From Lishizhenia tianjinensis (GTDB taxonomy: Bacteria > Bacteroidota > Bacteroidia > Flavobacteriales_D > Crocinitomicaceae): a stretch of DNA of 64,000 nt. A model generated the notes under the pieces. The model was not told the origin of the DNA. It did no database searches and worked only from the letters and a program-made list of their open reading frames with translations. Positions 6,718-15,567 of the stretch are shown here, one piece after another. A program made the position numbers and the translations under genes. Numbering within the stretch: the stretch's first letter is position 1; every line of letters begins with the position of its first letter. Where the stretch lies: positions 1,374,085 through 1,438,084 of the forward strand of contig NZ_FPAS01000001.1 in NCBI RefSeq assembly GCF_900116425.1. Reading direction: 5' to 3'.

Positions 6718-9591
6718 CTAAAGGGCATCCACTCTTTTTTGTGCATCTGCGATTACTTTATCGGCCTTAGCATTCGCTTCATTCTCAACTTTAATTGCAC
6801 GTTCTTCAGCCTCCTTTTTTAATTTATTTCCAGCTACTTCCGCAGCTTTCTTTTTCAAGGGATTAGAACCTGCTTCATCCATTAATTTCTGAGCTCCCTT
6901 TTCAGCTTCTGCTCTTATGGCATCTGCTGCTTTTTTACCTTCGGCTCTAAATTTATTCGCATTGCGTTCTGCCTCAGCCATTATCTCTTTTTTCTTGGCT
7001 TCTTTTGCGGCACCTAAATCTTCTTTGGCCTTATCTATCGTTGCATTTACGGTGTCTTTCACATTTTGTACACCTTCATCTACTAGGTTTTTAACGCCAT
7101 CCTTAATACCACCTCCTTGTTCAAGCAAAGCTTCTTTTAAATTAGAAGTTACTTTAGGATCTGTAATCTTATTGCCTATTAATGCAGTAACAGGTAATTG
7201 ATCTGGTAATCCATCCATCTTAAACCCTGGAATTTTGTTGGCTTGAGCTATGGCCTTTTCTGCAGCATCTACGGCAGACTTAGGAATCAAGGCCTTCGGG
7301 ATCAGCATCTTTAAGGTATAATCTATATCTTGTTCCAAAGATGTGGTTCCTTCTACATCGGCAGTAATACCCTGACCTAAATTCAGTTTAAATGGTTTCA
7401 CACTCAATTTACCATCCTCCACAGCAAAGTAAGCTTTGATATCTTTAAACTCTCTGTTGTCAAGGTTTGATATACTCAACACATTTTCCATTTTCTGCAA
7501 TGCCTTGAATCCAGAAACTTTCACAGCTTGTGTAAATAAATCACCATTGGCTGTTAAAGAGGTAAAGTCTGGTGTAAAGTCAGCATTTAAATTTGTCGAC
7601 ATAGAAAAATTAGAACTGATCAATCCTTGTGCATATTTCGCAATAGGAGCCATTTGTTCTATGGTCATAAAGTTTTTCGTCAACTCCTGAATATTTAAAT
7701 TCTTTAGATCATAAGCAAAATCTAATTTAGGAGTTGTATGATCTTGCGTGTTATACGTACCATTCAATAATACTCCACCCCCAAGGGCATCCATCTTTAA
7801 ATTAGAAATACTTGCCTTTTCATCGCGTAATACTACATCACCCGTAACATTATTTATTTCCATTCCATCATAGATCAACTTGTTGATTTTAGCATTCAAT
7901 ACAAAATCTATATTTCCTGGAACCAAGATAACTTCATCGCTAGAGCTTTCTGTGGTGGTCTCTTCTTCTGTACTTGCAACTTCTTCTGATGCTGGCATTA
8001 AATCATCCATATCCAAAAGATTAGAAGAGTAGTTAAAAGTACCTTTCAAAGGTTCGTCTTTTAATGCATACGCCAAGTAATTGTCTACCGTACCCGAAGC
8101 ATTGAAGTCACTTTTACCCATTTTCGCTTTTAAATCCGTAAGTTTCATATCCTGTGGCGTAAAAGCAAAGGCCAAGTTTTCAACTTCAACAGCTTGTGGT
8201 AAATCAGGAGATTTGTATAACACATCTTTCAAACTTAAATTTCCAGACGCCTTAAATTCATCATACGCCTCTTTTTCTATACTCGAATATCTACCCTCTA
8301 AGGCAAGATCAGACTTCAATTGTCCGTTGTAACTTTCGCCTTCTGCTAGAGGCATTACTTGACCTAAGGTAGCTAAATCCACATCTGCAAATACCCCTGC
8401 TTTGATGTAAGGATCTGTCATAGTATTGCGCAATTTCATGTTTGCATCCAATGAATTTCCCGCAAACTTTGCTGTAAACTTATTGATGTCCAAGGTCATT
8501 TTATCCAAATCCGCTCCTCCAGCAAACTTGGTATTTAAGTCTATATTAATGTTATCAATACCTTGAGGTAAATCTGGATAATTAATAGAGGCATTGTCCA
8601 CCTTCATATCTATATCCCAACCGGGCATGTTTACCTCATCCATAGTTCCTTTTACCCAGGCATTCAACGCTAACTTTCCACCTGTTGCCATGCTTTCATA
8701 ACCTGTTGTATAAAAGGCCGGTATTAAAGAAAGAAGATCTTTGAATTTTGTTTCGGCAGTAATTAATTTAATGTCCATTTCATCTCTACCTTCCAACATT
8801 GCGTAGTAACCATCTAAGCTTGCTTTTAAAGCATTCAACTCAAACTGATTCTCAGTAAAAGTAAACTTCATGGTTTCATCTGTCATCTCCATAAGCATGC
8901 CTACATCCATTTTAGTGGCAACTTTTGAAAGATAATCTATACCGTCGTAGTTAAAAGTTAAGGATTTCATATCTGCCTTGGTATTTACCTCATAGGCCTC
9001 GTTTACAATACCAACGTCTCCAGATAAATTCAACGCTAACAATTCCATCATCATATCACCTGCTTTATCAGCATAGATAATATCCCCCTCATTAATGGTA
9101 AACTCCTTCAATTTAAAAACAAAATTTGAAGCAGTATCTGCAGGATTTTCAGCCGCCACCACAGAATCAGGTTTCATGATATCATAATTCGCCAAGCCAT
9201 TTTCCAAAACTTGCACGTTTACTTTGGGCTGATCTATGGCTATACCTTCCACTTCAATTTTATCTCCAGAAATTACACTCCAGAAATTTACTTTGGCCTC
9301 TAGGTTATTTACATTTACCAGTTCAACACCCTCAAAGGCATCTTTTCCTGTAAGCTTCAAGCCTTCAAGTTGTATACTCATTTTTGGAAAACTCGAAATA
9401 AAGGTTAAATCAAAATCCTTTAAATCCACTTTCGCCAGCAAATATTTATCGGCTTCCTTCAAGGCCATATCCTTCAATTCATCTTTGAAGAAATAAGGAA
9501 TAGCTATCAAAGCAATTGTGAGTAAAAACAGAAGCGCAGCAATTCCTCTAAAAATGCGCGCAATTACACTTCTTTTCTTCTTTTTTGTCAT
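6718..9591 (-). CDS. AsmA-like inner-membrane-anchored periplasmic protein
   Basis: 957 residues. One N-terminal membrane anchor (about residues 12-32, IFRGIAALLFLLTIALIAIP) precedes a very long periplasmic part. The N-terminal segment (LKDFDLTFISSFPKMSIQLE, then GVELVNVNNLEAKVNF) and the later LNLGQGITADVEGTTSLEQD block are typical of the AsmA/AsmA_2 family, relatives of the bridge-like lipid-transfer proteins that move phospholipids to the outer membrane. A Ser/Glu/Thr-rich linker sits near residues 535-555. The last 110 residues are an Ala/Lys/Glu-rich predicted coiled coil. The start is an ATG whose codon lies 7 bases inside an open frame on the other strand, but the divergent barrel gene most likely starts later, at 9675. 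Confidence 0.85.
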   Translation of the reverse strand: MTKKKKRSVIARIFRGIAALLFLLTIALIAIPYFFKDELKDMALKEADKYLLAKVDLKDFDLTFISSFPKMSIQLEGLKLTGKDAFEGVELVNVNNLEAKVNFWSVISGDKIEVEGIAIDQPKVNVQVLENGLANYDIMKPDSVVAAENPADTASNFVFKLKEFTINEGDIIYADKAGDMMMELLALNLSGDVGIVNEAYEVNTKADMKSLTFNYDGIDYLSKVATKMDVGMLMEMTDETMKFTFTENQFELNALKASLDGYYAMLEGRDEMDIKLITAETKFKDLLSLIPAFYTTGYESMATGGKLALNAWVKGTMDEVNMPGWDIDMKVDNASINYPDLPQGIDNINIDLNTKFAGGADLDKMTLDINKFTAKFAGNSLDANMKLRNTMTDPYIKAGVFADVDLATLGQVMPLAEGESYNGQLKSDLALEGRYSSIEKEAYDEFKASGNLSLKDVLYKSPDLPQAVEVENLAFAFTPQDMKLTDLKAKMGKSDFNASGTVDNYLAYALKDEPLKGTFNYSSNLLDMDDLMPASEEVASTEEETTTESSSDEVILVPGNIDFVLNAKINKLIYDGMEINNVTGDVVLRDEKASISNLKMDALGGGVLLNGTYNTQDHTTPKLDFAYDLKNLNIQELTKNFMTIEQMAPIAKYAQGLISSNFSMSTNLNADFTPDFTSLTANGDLFTQAVKVSGFKALQKMENVLSISNLDNREFKDIKAYFAVEDGKLSVKPFKLNLGQGITADVEGTTSLEQDIDYTLKMLIPKALIPKSAVDAAEKAIAQANKIPGFKMDGLPDQLPVTALIGNKITDPKVTSNLKEALLEQGGGIKDGVKNLVDEGVQNVKDTVNATIDKAKEDLGAAKEAKKKEIMAEAERNANKFRAEGKKAADAIRAEAEKGAQKLMDEAGSNPLKKKAAEVAGNKLKKEAEERAIKVENEANAKADKVIADAQKRVDAL

Positions 9592-9674
9592 GTTTTGTCT
9601 GTAATAATGTGGTTATTTTTATTTTACTTTCCTCGCGTATTGTGAGTATACGGCTTAATTTTTATCTTTCCAAT

Positions 9675-10430
9675 ATGAATTCGAAATTAATGACTTTAAA
9701 ACATTTTAACGTAATCGCTTTGTTATTATTTGCAAATTTCTCTTGGGGGCAAATTAGCACAGGAGGAAATGTTATCAAAGACCCGAGAAAGCAAGCGCTA
9801 CCTGAACGTAGAGTAGATACAACCAATACAGAATTTTACTTTCAATTTTCTCCCCAATACACCTTTAGAACCCTTGAATCATCTCCCGCTCCTTTTGGTA
9901 AAGACCTCGGAGTAAGGGCCAATGAATACGCATTGTGGGCCAACTCTGTATCGGTTGGACTTCGCAATAAAATTCACAACAAATTCTACTTTGATTTTGG
10001 AATCGGATTTTCCTCCAATAAAGAAGGAAATAAATACGACAGTAACGACACCTCTTTTGTAACCTCAAGAAGTTATAGACACTTTGCAGTGCCGATTAAA
10101 TTTAGCTACATAACAGGAGGAGATATTTCATTTCACGCGAGCATAGGTGCCACACCTAAGGCCTTTTTTAACGTGATGTATTTAGAAGAATATACCTTTC
10201 AAAATGCACCAAGGAACAGAGAGCTTGTAGAAGACCAAGGGTATACATCATTTTTGTTAGACCTAACGGCCGCCGCAGGATTTCGTTTACGCATGAGCGA
10301 CAGCTTTGGTATTTATGCAGGTGTAGAAGGAAGAAGACAATTGAACAGCAATTATTCTGTACAATCTCCCTACATAAGAAAAGCCTATGCCTTAGGTTTT
10401 AATTTAGGACTCTACATTCCAATACAATAG
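9675..10430 (+). CDS. Outer-membrane beta-barrel protein (porin/PorT-like family)
   Basis: About 251 residues. Starting at ATG 9675 (or 9690) gives a normal signal peptide (LKHFNVIALLLFANFSWGQ); the frame is open about 30 codons further upstream but that extension would bury the signal peptide. The mature part alternates polar and hydrophobic residues with many aromatics (EFYFQFSPQYTF, FYFDFGIGFSS, FAVPIKFSYI, GFNLGLYIP), as expected for an eight-stranded outer-membrane barrel of the OMP_b-brl type. PorT of the T9SS belongs to the same broad superfamily, but I see nothing diagnostic. Divergent from the AsmA-like gene. Confidence 0.7.
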   Translation: MNSKLMTLKHFNVIALLLFANFSWGQISTGGNVIKDPRKQALPERRVDTTNTEFYFQFSPQYTFRTLESSPAPFGKDLGVRANEYALWANSVSVGLRNKIHNKFYFDFGIGFSSNKEGNKYDSNDTSFVTSRSYRHFAVPIKFSYITGGDISFHASIGATPKAFFNVMYLEEYTFQNAPRNRELVEDQGYTSFLLDLTAAAGFRLRMSDSFGIYAGVEGRRQLNSNYSVQSPYIRKAYALGFNLGLYIPIQ

Positions 10431-10502
10431 TAGAACAGCTGACAACTACGGACATTTTACGGACTTGTGGGCAAAAGCACTTCACAGAGAACATTAATCT
10501 TT

Positions 10503-10510
10503 TATTTTTG
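10503..10510 (+). promoter_or_regulatory. -7 promoter element of the DUF6702/M1 peptidase operon
   Basis: TATTTTTG matches TAnnTTTG exactly and ends 16 bases before the ATG at 10527. Confidence 0.4.
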
Positions 10511-10526
10511 TTAAAAAATTAGACGG

Positions 10527-11036
10527 ATGTACAAATTTACTTTAGGCTTCTTAGGACTGCTAAGCATATGCGCATTAAGCAGTTTTGCATTACACGAATA
10601 CTTTTTCGGTTTTGCCGAAATGGAATACAATTCCGAGGACAAGAAATTTGAAATTTCTATACAAACAACGGCTCATGATTTTGAACACCACATGGAACAC
10701 ATGGGCGTTGAACTAGGTCACATTGAAAAGTTAAGCGTAGAAGACAGCTTATTTCAATTGGCTTTAGAAGAAATAAACAATGGGTTTCGTATTTCAAAAG
10801 AAGGAAAAGCTTTGGACTTGAAATGTATAGGATTCGAAGTCAACCTTAAAGATGAGTTATTCTTCTATTTACAATCAGAGACTACAGATAAAAGTGGAAA
10901 ATGGGACATTGAGTTTGACTTAATGATGAACAGTTTTCCGAAACAACAAAATAAATTAAACTATGTTGAGAAAGGTGCGAAAACCGCACTTACTTTTCTA
11001 TTCAGCAACAAAGAACGTACGCTAGAAATCAAATAA
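10527..11036 (+). CDS. DUF6702-like exported protein
   Basis: 169 residues with a signal peptide (FLGLLSICALSSFA) followed directly by LHEYFFGFAEMEYNSEDKKF. The 'small domain, H-x-x-x-F/S-x-x-E-x-x-Y/I-N' opening and the total length match DUF6702, a Bacteroidota family usually encoded immediately before an M1 metallopeptidase, as here (1-base gap to the next ATG). The His-rich segment HDFEHHMEHMGVELGH (about residues 50-66) could bind metal. Function unknown; a partner role for the peptidase is inferred from conserved adjacency. Family name given from memory of the pattern, not from a search. Confidence 0.6.
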   Translation: MYKFTLGFLGLLSICALSSFALHEYFFGFAEMEYNSEDKKFEISIQTTAHDFEHHMEHMGVELGHIEKLSVEDSLFQLALEEINNGFRISKEGKALDLKCIGFEVNLKDELFFYLQSETTDKSGKWDIEFDLMMNSFPKQQNKLNYVEKGAKTALTFLFSNKERTLEIK

Positions 11037-11037
11037 C

Positions 11038-13335
11038 ATGAAGAAACTATTGGTATTATCGGGGTTGATTTTAGGTTCACTCCACGCTTTGGCTCAACCA
11101 GGGTATAACAACAACAAGTTTAAGCAATTACACGAAGAACTTCCCACACCCAACGTGTACAGAACGGCTTCAGGTGCCCCGGGACATGAGTATTACCAGC
11201 AACAAGCCAACTACGACATCAAAGTTGAATTAAACGATGCAGATCAAACTATACATGGTGAGGAAACCGTAACCTATATCAACAACTCTCCAGATAAATT
11301 AGATTATTTATGGATGCAATTGGACCAGAATGTTCGTTCTATGAACTCTGTGTCTAAGTTGATTACTGTGGAGCGTATGGAAGACTTTTACAGTATTCAA
11401 GCCATACATAACAAGCTTTTTGAATTTGATGGTGGATTTAAAATTGACTACATCAAAACTACAAGTGGTAAGAAAATGACCTATGCTGTAAACAAAACTA
11501 TGTTGCGCATAGATCTAGAAGAACCCTTGGCACCAGGAGAAAAGATCTCCTTTGATTTGAAGTGGATGTACAACATCAACGACAGAATGAAAATTGGTGG
11601 TAGATCTGGATACGAATACTTTAAGGACGAAGACAATTACATCTATACGATAGCGCAATGGTTCCCACGTATGTGTGTTTATAATGATGTAGAAGGATGG
11701 CAGAACAAACAATTCTTAGGAAGAGGAGAATTTAGTCTTCCTTTTGGAGATTACAATGTTGAAATTACGGTACCAGAAGACCACGTAGTTGGCGCTACTG
11801 GAGAGTTACAAAACGCAAGTACTGTTCTTAGCTCTGAACAAAGAAAAAGATTAAAAGAGGCAGCAACATCTGATTCTCCCGTATTTATCATTACACAAGA
11901 AGAAGCTGAAAAAGCTGAAAGTAAAAAAGAGAAAGGACAAAAAACATGGATATTTAAAGCGAAAAATGTTCGTGACTTTGCCTTTGCATCTTCTCGTAAA
12001 TTCATTTGGGATGCACAACGCGTGCAATTACCAAGTAAAAATGTAATGGCCATGAGTTTCTACCCGAAAGAAGGAAATCCTCTATGGGAAAGATACTCAA
12101 CAAAGGTTGTTGCACACACCATTAAAACCTACTCTAAATACACTATAGATTATCCTTACCCAGTTGCTATTTCTGTACATGCTAAAAGCATAGGTATGGA
12201 GTACCCCATGATTTGTTTTAACGGAGGTAGACCAGAAGCTGATGGAACCTATTCTGAGCGCACAAAATATGGAATGTTAGGTGTAATTATTCACGAGGTT
12301 GGTCACAACTTCTTCCCCATGATTATAAACTCAGATGAGCGTCAATGGACATGGATGGATGAAGGTTTAAACACTTTTGTACAGTACCTAACAGAGCAAG
12401 AATGGGAAAGAGGTTATCCTTCAAGAAGAGGTCCGGCATACATGATAGCAGACTATATGGGAGGTGATAAAAAATACATCTCTCCTATTATGACCAACTC
12501 TGAGTCTATCTGGCAATTTGGAAACAACGCTTACGGTAAACCAGCCACAGCTTTGAACATATTAAGAGAAACAGTAATGGGTCGCGAGTTATTTGACTAC
12601 GCCTTTAAACAATACTGTGAACGTTGGGCTTTCAAACACCCTACGCCTGCAGATTTATTTAGAACCATGGAGGATGCCTCTGGTGTTGATTTGGATTGGT
12701 TCTGGAGAGGTTGGTTTTTTACCAATGACCACGTTGACATTGCATTAACGAATGTAAAATGGTACCAACTGAACACCAATGATCCGGCTGTAGAAAAAGC
12801 TTTCCAAAAAGCTCAAGACGCTAAAAAAGACCAGTTCATAGGTGATACGAGAAACAAAACAAGTATTGCTCAAACTGAAAACGAAAAGGATACAAGTTTG
12901 AACGACTTCTACAACAAACACAACATTTACGAAGTAGATAAGTTGGATAAAGAAGAATACGAAGAGTTCAAATCACGCCTTTCGCAAAAAGATTTGGACT
13001 TATTAGCGGCAAACAACAACTTCTATGAATTACACTTTGAAAACATAGGAGGATTGGTAATGCCTTTAATTATTCGTGCAACTTTTGTTGATGGAACAGA
13101 AGAAATTATTCGCATCCCAGCAGAAGTTTGGATGAGAGACAACTACAACATTAGCAAGGTCTTCATATTTGAGAAAGAAGTGGTTTCCTTTAGACTAGAT
13201 CCATTCTTAGAAACGGGTGACACAAACTTGAACAACAACGCTTGGCCGAAAGAAGTAGAACCAAGTAGGTACCAATTGTTCCAAGAAAAGAAAATGAACG
13301 AGAATCCTATGCAGCGTCAAAGACGTATGGATTAG
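11038..13335 (+). CDS. M1 family zinc metallopeptidase
   Basis: 765 residues, signal peptide to about residue 19 (LLVLSGLILGSLHALAQ). The gluzincin site is complete: HEVGH (in VIIHEVGHNFF) followed exactly 18 residues later by the third zinc ligand Glu in WMDEGLN. The M1 substrate-specificity motif, normally GxMEN, reads GMEYP here, which suggests altered N-terminus recognition. The N-terminal half is the beta-saddle domain (YDIKVELNDADQTIHGEETV). No T9SS tail or lipobox is present, so a periplasmic location is likely. Translationally close to the DUF6702 gene (ATG 1 base after its stop) and followed by a terminator at 13357. Confidence 0.9.
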   Translation: MKKLLVLSGLILGSLHALAQPGYNNNKFKQLHEELPTPNVYRTASGAPGHEYYQQQANYDIKVELNDADQTIHGEETVTYINNSPDKLDYLWMQLDQNVRSMNSVSKLITVERMEDFYSIQAIHNKLFEFDGGFKIDYIKTTSGKKMTYAVNKTMLRIDLEEPLAPGEKISFDLKWMYNINDRMKIGGRSGYEYFKDEDNYIYTIAQWFPRMCVYNDVEGWQNKQFLGRGEFSLPFGDYNVEITVPEDHVVGATGELQNASTVLSSEQRKRLKEAATSDSPVFIITQEEAEKAESKKEKGQKTWIFKAKNVRDFAFASSRKFIWDAQRVQLPSKNVMAMSFYPKEGNPLWERYSTKVVAHTIKTYSKYTIDYPYPVAISVHAKSIGMEYPMICFNGGRPEADGTYSERTKYGMLGVIIHEVGHNFFPMIINSDERQWTWMDEGLNTFVQYLTEQEWERGYPSRRGPAYMIADYMGGDKKYISPIMTNSESIWQFGNNAYGKPATALNILRETVMGRELFDYAFKQYCERWAFKHPTPADLFRTMEDASGVDLDWFWRGWFFTNDHVDIALTNVKWYQLNTNDPAVEKAFQKAQDAKKDQFIGDTRNKTSIAQTENEKDTSLNDFYNKHNIYEVDKLDKEEYEEFKSRLSQKDLDLLAANNNFYELHFENIGGLVMPLIIRATFVDGTEEIIRIPAEVWMRDNYNISKVFIFEKEVVSFRLDPFLETGDTNLNNNAWPKEVEPSRYQLFQEKKMNENPMQRQRRMD

Positions 13336-13356
13336 TTTACTCAATAAAAACTACAT

Positions 13357-13388
13357 AAGGCTCATCTATTGCGGATGAGCCTTTTTTG
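13357..13388 (+). terminator. Terminator after the M1 peptidase gene
   Basis: AAGGCTCATC (13357-13366) pairs perfectly with GATGAGCCTT (13374-13383), then a T run. Confidence 0.8.
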
Positions 13389-13463
13389 TGGAGAATGATT
13401 TTAGTATTTTCCATATAATTAATTAACCCTAAGACTCCAAAGGTCTTTTAAACACTTAAATTC

Positions 13464-15443
13464 ATGCAAAAACTTTTACCCCTATTTACAGGAGTACTCA
13501 CCTCTTGTTTAACATTCAGCCAAACTTTCTCAGATGATTTTGAATCCTATGCTGTAGGAACACCTATTGGAACTACAAGTAATTGGGATACATGGTCAGG
13601 TGGAAATTCAGATGACGTCCTAGTTTCCAATACACAATCAAACAGCGGAAATAATGCTCTTTATTTTCACAACTTTTCGAATCCAAATCCTGGTGATATA
13701 GTAAAAGACTTGGGAGGTGTTTACAATACAGGTACACTTGACATACAATTCTACATGCATGTAAGTGGGGAGGGATATTTTAACCTTCAACAAGAAGCTA
13801 CATTAGGAACTGCAGCCTTGGAAGTTTCTTTCGAATACGGTTCTTTGTATATCTCCAACTCAGATCAAAACTTTGTAACACTTTCCTACCAAGAAAGTAC
13901 ATGGATCCCTGTGCAGCTATCGCTTAATTTAAATACAAATTTTTGGCAAATTTCTGCAGGAAATAGCAGTGCTAGCTTTTCAAACACAAGAAATCAAGTA
14001 TCCGCAATTGATTTCTATGCTGTCCCTTATTCAAATTTTTACGTTGATGATTTCATGTATACTTACACTCCTTACACTTTACCCACAACCAATCTGGCCT
14101 TAACTAACATTGTTGGTATTAGTAGTTTGGTCGGACACAATGTTCAGCCTAAAGTCAAACTTAGAAACTTAGGTCAATCAACAATAAACACTGCAACCTT
14201 TACAATTAATTACGATGGTAACCAATACAACGAGCAAGTCACAGGATTAAACCTAAACTCTTTAAAAGACACAACCTTAGAACTCAACTCAAATCTAGTA
14301 CTAATTAATGGGTGGAATGATGTTCAAATTGAGATTACATCTGTGAATGGAAACGGACTAGACGAAGATTCTAGTGATGACACGTTTACCAAGCAGATAA
14401 AAGGCATCGCTGTACATCCAGCACGCGTTGTACTGGGAGAACTTTCTACAAGTGCATCTGCAGGATCGAGCATTTTAGGAAATCAAACCCTAAATTATCT
14501 TGAGGAGGAATACCCTGAGCAATGGGCAGGTGTAGCTCTTCACTACGATGACCCTATGCTCAATACGGAATATTACAATGCCTTCATTGCAAATTCAGCA
14601 TTCAATTACCCGAGACTGAACTTTGAACGTGCTGTACAACCACCACTACAAAATTCAGAACAGGTTTTCCTAAACCGTGCCAGCGAATCCCCTTCCGCTG
14701 CCCTCACTATGGGAGCAGAATACAACCCTACAACAAGAGAACTAAAAATGTCTGTGACATCCGAATTTTTAGAAAGCGTTTCGCATGGATACAAACTTGC
14801 AATTATTCTCACGGAAGATAGTGTTACAGGTATAGGCTCAGGATATGATCAAATAAATAACTACGCAATTAATGACATCGATTATGTTGATCACAACGGT
14901 ATAAATTGGGCAAATTTACAAGACACAATACCTGCCAGTGAAATGATTTACAATCAAGTAGCGAGAGGAATTTACCCTAATTTTAATGGTCAAAACAATT
15001 CCATTCCAACCATCGTTAACCAAGGTGATACCTACACCTACAACAGCATTATTACACTGCCTGCCGAATGGAATCCAGACAAGCTTAAACTAATAGGAAT
15101 ATTAAGAGAACCCAATGGTGAAATCAACAATGCGGGTAAGGCAACTTTACAACAAGCCATGGATAATGGTTACGCGCTCGAAACAGAAAACTTAAGTTTA
15201 ATTTACAGATCAGACCTTTTTGAGATTTACCCCAACCCTGCAGAAGATCTTGTAAGCTTACAATTGAATCAAATAGAGCAGGCTTCTCTTCGCATATTTG
15301 ATCTGTCTGGTAAGCTTGTCTTTCAAAAAGAGATAAACTCCTATGACACCCAACTAGACATCTCCTCTCTACAGCGCGGTATGTATATGATTGAGGTGAA
15401 AAGCAAAGATCAAACGCAACAAAAAAAACTAATTCTAGAATAA
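13464..15443 (+). CDS. T9SS-secreted Omp28-like protein, paralog lacking the CxxC motif
   Basis: 659 residues: signal peptide (to about residue 20), a concanavalin/LamG-like N-terminal domain (SDDFESYAVGTPIGTTSNWD; about 20-200), a CARDB-like region (about 210-310, KLRNLGQSTINTATF), a thioredoxin-like Omp28-type domain (about 320-560), and a C-terminal T9SS sorting domain (IYPNPAEDLVSLQL to KKLILE). It aligns along its whole length with the next gene, but where that one has CGWC at residues 339-342 this has AGSS at 333-336 (codons about 14460-14471), so thiol redox chemistry is impossible. The fold-level residues around it (WAGVALHYDDPM; ILTEDSVTG) are kept. Own terminator follows, so it is probably a separate transcript. 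Confidence 0.85.
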   Translation: MQKLLPLFTGVLTSCLTFSQTFSDDFESYAVGTPIGTTSNWDTWSGGNSDDVLVSNTQSNSGNNALYFHNFSNPNPGDIVKDLGGVYNTGTLDIQFYMHVSGEGYFNLQQEATLGTAALEVSFEYGSLYISNSDQNFVTLSYQESTWIPVQLSLNLNTNFWQISAGNSSASFSNTRNQVSAIDFYAVPYSNFYVDDFMYTYTPYTLPTTNLALTNIVGISSLVGHNVQPKVKLRNLGQSTINTATFTINYDGNQYNEQVTGLNLNSLKDTTLELNSNLVLINGWNDVQIEITSVNGNGLDEDSSDDTFTKQIKGIAVHPARVVLGELSTSASAGSSILGNQTLNYLEEEYPEQWAGVALHYDDPMLNTEYYNAFIANSAFNYPRLNFERAVQPPLQNSEQVFLNRASESPSAALTMGAEYNPTTRELKMSVTSEFLESVSHGYKLAIILTEDSVTGIGSGYDQINNYAINDIDYVDHNGINWANLQDTIPASEMIYNQVARGIYPNFNGQNNSIPTIVNQGDTYTYNSIITLPAEWNPDKLKLIGILREPNGEINNAGKATLQQAMDNGYALETENLSLIYRSDLFEIYPNPAEDLVSLQLNQIEQASLRIFDLSGKLVFQKEINSYDTQLDISSLQRGMYMIEVKSKDQTQQKKLILE

Positions 15444-15463
15444 GAAATACAACAATTTATAAG

Positions 15464-15491
15464 TCCCATACCAAACGGTGTGGGATTTTTT
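15464..15491 (+). terminator. Terminator between the two Omp28-like genes
   Basis: TCCCATACC (15464-15472), loop AAAC, GGTGTGGGA (15477-15485) with one wobble pair, then a T run. Confidence 0.75.
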
Positions 15492-15519
15492 ATGATTACA
15501 AGAATGGCCATTTACTCAT

Positions 15520-15550
15520 TTTGAGTTGCTTGAAGTTTTGTGTAGGTTTA
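15520..15550 (+). promoter_or_regulatory. Promoter of the second Omp28-like gene (-33 and -7)
   Basis: TTTG at 15520-15523 and TAGGTTTA at 15543-15550 are separated by exactly 19 bases, the spacing of Bacteroidota primary-sigma promoters; the -7 differs from TAnnTTTG only in its last base. The ATG is at 15568. Confidence 0.5.
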
Positions 15551-15567
15551 GCTAAAACTATATAACT

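Noticed and set aside
7436-8332. Open frames opposite the AsmA-like gene
   Set aside because: They are antisense shadows of a strong coding frame with no signal, motif or promoter of their own.
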